Both the position numbers and the translations under genes were made by a program. A stretch of DNA of 32,972 nucleotides from an uncultured Kineothrix sp. (GTDB lineage: Bacteria > Bacillota > Clostridia > Lachnospirales > Lachnospiraceae): the NCBI GenBank assembly GCA_910587275.1, contig CAJUMD010000030.1:1-32972 (forward strand), in the 5' to 3' direction. Positions 30,937-32,972 of this stretch are shown here, piece by piece; position 1 is the stretch's first letter, and the number at the start of each line of letters is the position of its first letter. The notes below the pieces were generated by a model, which saw nothing but the letters and a program-made list of their open reading frames with translations, made no database searches and was not told the DNA's origin.

Positions 30937-32282
30937 GGTTCTTCCACCCCCCTGTTCTCCTGTTCTAAAAATTTCTCCATAATTTCCGCCATTACAACAG
31001 ACTCCCCGCGCGTCAGTTTAAATTCGCTTTTGTCAATGCCATTTATGGTGTTTAGGAAATCCTTTATTTCATACCGAAGTCCTTCCCCTAAAAAGCGCTC
31101 GGAATATTTATCCACCTGCCCCGGGTCTTCATAATGGACTTCAAAATACGTTGTTTTCCACCAAGGAGCTTCCGCCACAATATAACCTTGCGTCCCCGCA
31201 ACCAAAAGCCGCCCTTCCGATTTCACGCCAAGCCCACAGGTGGCTGTTGCAATCCCCTTTTCATATACCAGTGAAGCCTTTGTAAAAATATCCAGGCCAT
31301 TTTGTCCTCGTATGACGTCAAAACGTATATCTTTATATTCTTTCCCAAATAGTTTAATAACCGGCAATAGGCAGTAGCTTCCGAGTTCCGTAAAGCTGCC
31401 GCCATATTTACAATCCGTCAGTTCCCTGCTTGTCTTATCTTCCAGTTTTGTAAAACAGACATCCACATACTGGATACTTCCAATCATTCCACTGCATGCG
31501 ATTCCCAGCAGTTTCTCAAATCCGGGGCAATATGCGGTTTTAATTGCCTCACACAATACCAGTCCGTGTTCCTTAGCGTACAAAAAAAAATCCTCTGCCT
31601 GTTTCTTCCTAAGAACCATCGGTTTCTCACATAAAACATGTTTCCCGTGCTCCAATGCCGATTTTATGTATTCACAGTGATATTGGTGAGGCACTGCAAT
31701 GTATACGGCATCTATGTCTTGGTAAAACGCATCCCGGTCATCATAACATTCAATTTCCCACTTTTCGGCAAACTGTTTGGCACTCTCAAAATTTGGGTTA
31801 TATACGCCCTGTACACTGATTCCGCTTACCAGTTTTACTTCCGGCACAAAACGGTTTGCAATCCTTCCGGTTCCGATAATCCCAATTTTTTGAATCCGTT
31901 TATTCTGTTCCCGCAGCATTGTACTGGAAATATTCTTGGTCCTTTCCAAATAAACCACTTTACAATAGTCTTTCATATAGTCAAACATACCTGTCCAATC
32001 GGAACCGACAGTAAAAATATCTATATGGTGTTTTTGGACATCACTGACTTTTTGTCCGGTGGCGTCTTCAATAATGATTTCATCGGCAAACCCTGTTTTC
32101 CGCACATTTTCAATCCGTGTGACCAATGAGTCCACCACATTTAGTTTTCCCCGTTCCATATCATATTTTTCGGTCGTTACCCCTACGATCAAATAATCGC
32201 CGAGAGCCTTTGCCCTTTGGAGTAACCGATAATGACCTTCATGAAAGAGATCAAACGTTCCATATGTAATTACTTTTATCAT
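30933..32282 (-). CDS. TagD-like cytidylyltransferase fused to Gfo/Idh/MocA oxidoreductase
   Basis: 449 residues. Residues 1-130 match glycerol-3-phosphate cytidylyltransferase: TYGTFDLFHEGHYRLLQRAK (HxGH at 14-17), TVGSDWTGMFDY, and RTKNISSTMLR (114-124). Residues about 131-449 are a Gfo/Idh/MocA oxidoreductase with IGIIGTGRIANRF (NAD loop) and the conserved EKP at 219-221. The fusion suggests reduction or oxidation of a polyol- or sugar-phosphate coupled to its activation as a CDP-alditol. It is the first gene after the candidate promoter, with a GGGAAG ribosome binding site, and its stop overlaps LicD. Which polyol is used is not deducible. Confidence 0.8.
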   Translation of the reverse strand: MIKVITYGTFDLFHEGHYRLLQRAKALGDYLIVGVTTEKYDMERGKLNVVDSLVTRIENVRKTGFADEIIIEDATGQKVSDVQKHHIDIFTVGSDWTGMFDYMKDYCKVVYLERTKNISSTMLREQNKRIQKIGIIGTGRIANRFVPEVKLVSGISVQGVYNPNFESAKQFAEKWEIECYDDRDAFYQDIDAVYIAVPHQYHCEYIKSALEHGKHVLCEKPMVLRKKQAEDFFLYAKEHGLVLCEAIKTAYCPGFEKLLGIACSGMIGSIQYVDVCFTKLEDKTSRELTDCKYGGSFTELGSYCLLPVIKLFGKEYKDIRFDVIRGQNGLDIFTKASLVYEKGIATATCGLGVKSEGRLLVAGTQGYIVAEAPWWKTTYFEVHYEDPGQVDKYSERFLGEGLRYEIKDFLNTINGIDKSEFKLTRGESVVMAEIMEKFLEQENRGVEEP

Positions 32283-32313
32283 TGCATCTTCCCTTTCACA
32301 AAATCAGTCATTT

Positions 32314-32335
32314 CCATATGTTATATATCATATGG
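32314..32335. promoter_or_regulatory. Palindrome in the leader, possible operator
   Basis: CCATATG and CATATGG separated by 8 AT-rich bases, within the transcribed leader of the first gene. The symmetry suits a dimeric regulator, but AT-rich palindromes also arise by chance. Confidence 0.35.
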
Positions 32336-32382
32336 ATTATGTAAATAAAGAACTTACCATAAATATCTTCCATACCGCATAT

Positions 32383-32411
32383 ATCTTACTACAATTACCG
32401 AAAGAAATCAA
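32383..32411 (-). promoter_or_regulatory. Candidate promoter of the glycan operon
   Basis: On the minus strand TTGATT (32406-32411) and TAAGAT (32383-32388) are separated by 17 bp, each matching 4 of 6 consensus bases. A transcript from here would have a leader of roughly 95 nt to the ATG at 32282. Confidence 0.45.
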
Positions 32412-32493
32412 GCCGCTTTTTCAGGACCCATGTTTTGGATGCAACCGTTCAACCTGAAATGTCATGATTTTTCCCGCTATCTTTTTTCTGCGA

Positions 32494-32972
32494 TTATTTC
32501 CAATAAATTTCCATCAGTTCTTCCGTTTCCCCGTCACCTTTCCCGTATTTTTCCATAAATGCTTTTTTCACTTCCGCCCTTGAGAGCCCAAGCTCTTTTG
32601 CGAAAACAATAGCGCCCTTTAATTCTCCTTTTAATTCCCCTTTTAATTCCCCTTTCAATTCCCCCTCCATGAACCCTTCCAGCCTGCTTTCTTCCCGCAT
32701 TTCCTGTATTGCAAGACACATATCCACCGACTCCTTTCCTTCTGCGATCCGTATCCTGGAATTCGTTGCCGCATTCATGATTTCAACTGCACCCCGCTCC
32801 ACGTTTCGATATCTCGGTTCCGTCCGGATAACCTTATCCAGTTTCTCCTTGTCATCCGAATATTCAATATACCTCATGATTTCCCTCATACTGGTTTGGA
32901 ATTCATCAATTTCCTTATCCGCCAAGCCCTTTGGGGTTATTAGGTTAATCCGATAATCCGCACCATACGGAA
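32494..32972 (-). CDS. Rpn/PD-(D/E)XK nuclease-family protein, 3' part (cut by window edge)
   Basis: The frame stays open to the right edge (the residues upstream of ADKEID read PYGADYRINLITPKGL), so this is the C-terminal part of a longer gene; a TTG at 32925 is not a convincing start. The visible part, IDEFQTSMREIMRYIEYSDD and then a repeat of GELK, matches the C-terminal region of Rpn-type recombination-promoting nucleases, also annotated as PD-(D/E)XK nuclease transposases or 'conserved hypothetical' proteins in Clostridia. The catalytic N-terminal domain lies outside the window. Such genes are frequent at edges of variable islands. Confidence is good for the family and low for activity. 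Confidence 0.7.
   Translation of the reverse strand, partial: PYGADYRINLITPKGLADKEIDEFQTSMREIMRYIEYSDDKEKLDKVIRTEPRYRNVERGAVEIMNAATNSRIRIAEGKESVDMCLAIQEMREESRLEGFMEGELKGELKGELKGELKGAIVFAKELGLSRAEVKKAFMEKYGKGDGETEELMEIYWK
32615..32662 (-). repeat. Four 12-bp tandem repeats coding GELK
   Basis: Four near-identical 12-bp units (plus strand CCTTTTAATTCC and variants) encode GELK repeats in the Rpn-type protein. Copy number could vary by slippage without breaking the frame. Confidence 0.85.

Larger units (their letters stand above)
32283..32493. other. Operon leader and promoter region
   Basis: 211 bp without a gene between the Rpn-type gene and the first glycan gene. It contains the candidate promoter and palindrome listed separately. 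No clear terminator hairpin with a T-run follows the Rpn-type stop. Confidence 0.5.

Overview
The window looks like part of a large surface-glycan or protein-glycosylation island from a low-to-moderate GC Gram-positive bacterium, most likely a gut Lachnospiraceae/Clostridia member. The evidence is strong AGGAGG-type ribosome binding sites, tight one-strand packing with ATGA and TAATG overlaps, an Rpn/PD-(D/E)XK nuclease-family gene at the border, and families typical of Clostridial glycan loci (LicD, FkbM, DUF268, WbqC, TagD-type enzymes). No species can be named from the sequence alone. Every supported gene is on the minus strand, so the reading order runs from high to low coordinates.

Layout in transcription order. 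(1) 32972-32494: 3' end of an Rpn-family nuclease gene, cut by the window edge. (2) 32493-32283: a leader with a candidate promoter and a palindrome. (3) 32282-26288: phospho-substituent block, with a TagD-like cytidylyltransferase fused to a Gfo/Idh/MocA oxidoreductase, LicD, a LicC-like nucleotidyltransferase fused to a PLP enzyme, a Rossmann-methyltransferase and a Rossmann-ParB-like protein. (4) 26301-14990: assembly and decoration block, with GT2-DUF6270, an alkaline-phosphatase-superfamily transferase/hydrolase, GT4, GT2-Rossmann, a GT11 fucosyltransferase, three methyltransferase-type proteins with Rossmann modules (one broken in a G8 tract), a second fucosyltransferase-like protein and a membrane-anchored Rossmann protein. 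(5) 14871-9766: a CDP-glycerol glycerophosphotransferase-like enzyme, then a heptose nucleotide block (GmhA-like, GmhB-like, SDR epimerase, and an HldE-like protein with reversed domain order). (6) 9741-7105: two small-ORF cassettes, each bounded by the same inverted repeat, on either side of a radical SAM gene. (7) 7026-100: DegT aminotransferase, WbqC-like protein, GNAT/FemAB-like transferase, a second radical SAM protein, Rossmann-FkbM methyltransferase and Rossmann-GT4.

How the genes may work together. The heptose block should make a nucleotide-activated D-glycero-D-manno-heptose. DegT and WbqC probably make or modify an amino sugar, and the GT2, GT4, GT11, GT-B and fucosyltransferase-like proteins assemble the glycan. 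The methyltransferases, the LicD/LicC/TagD-type enzymes and the phosphatase-fold enzyme decorate it. I see no Wzx/Wzy, ABC exporter or lipid-priming transferase and only one probable membrane segment in the whole window. Export is therefore encoded elsewhere, or the acceptor is glycosylated in the cytoplasm, as for flagellin.

The most unusual features are: one 'YGxG' Rossmann-like module appearing in about ten different proteins; three G8 homopolymer tracts, one of which sits exactly where a Rossmann-methyltransferase gene is frameshifted; a possible ParB-kinase / PLP / cytidylyltransferase / LicD route to an amino-alcohol-phosphate decoration; and the inverted-repeat-bounded small-ORF cassettes, each with its own near-consensus promoter.
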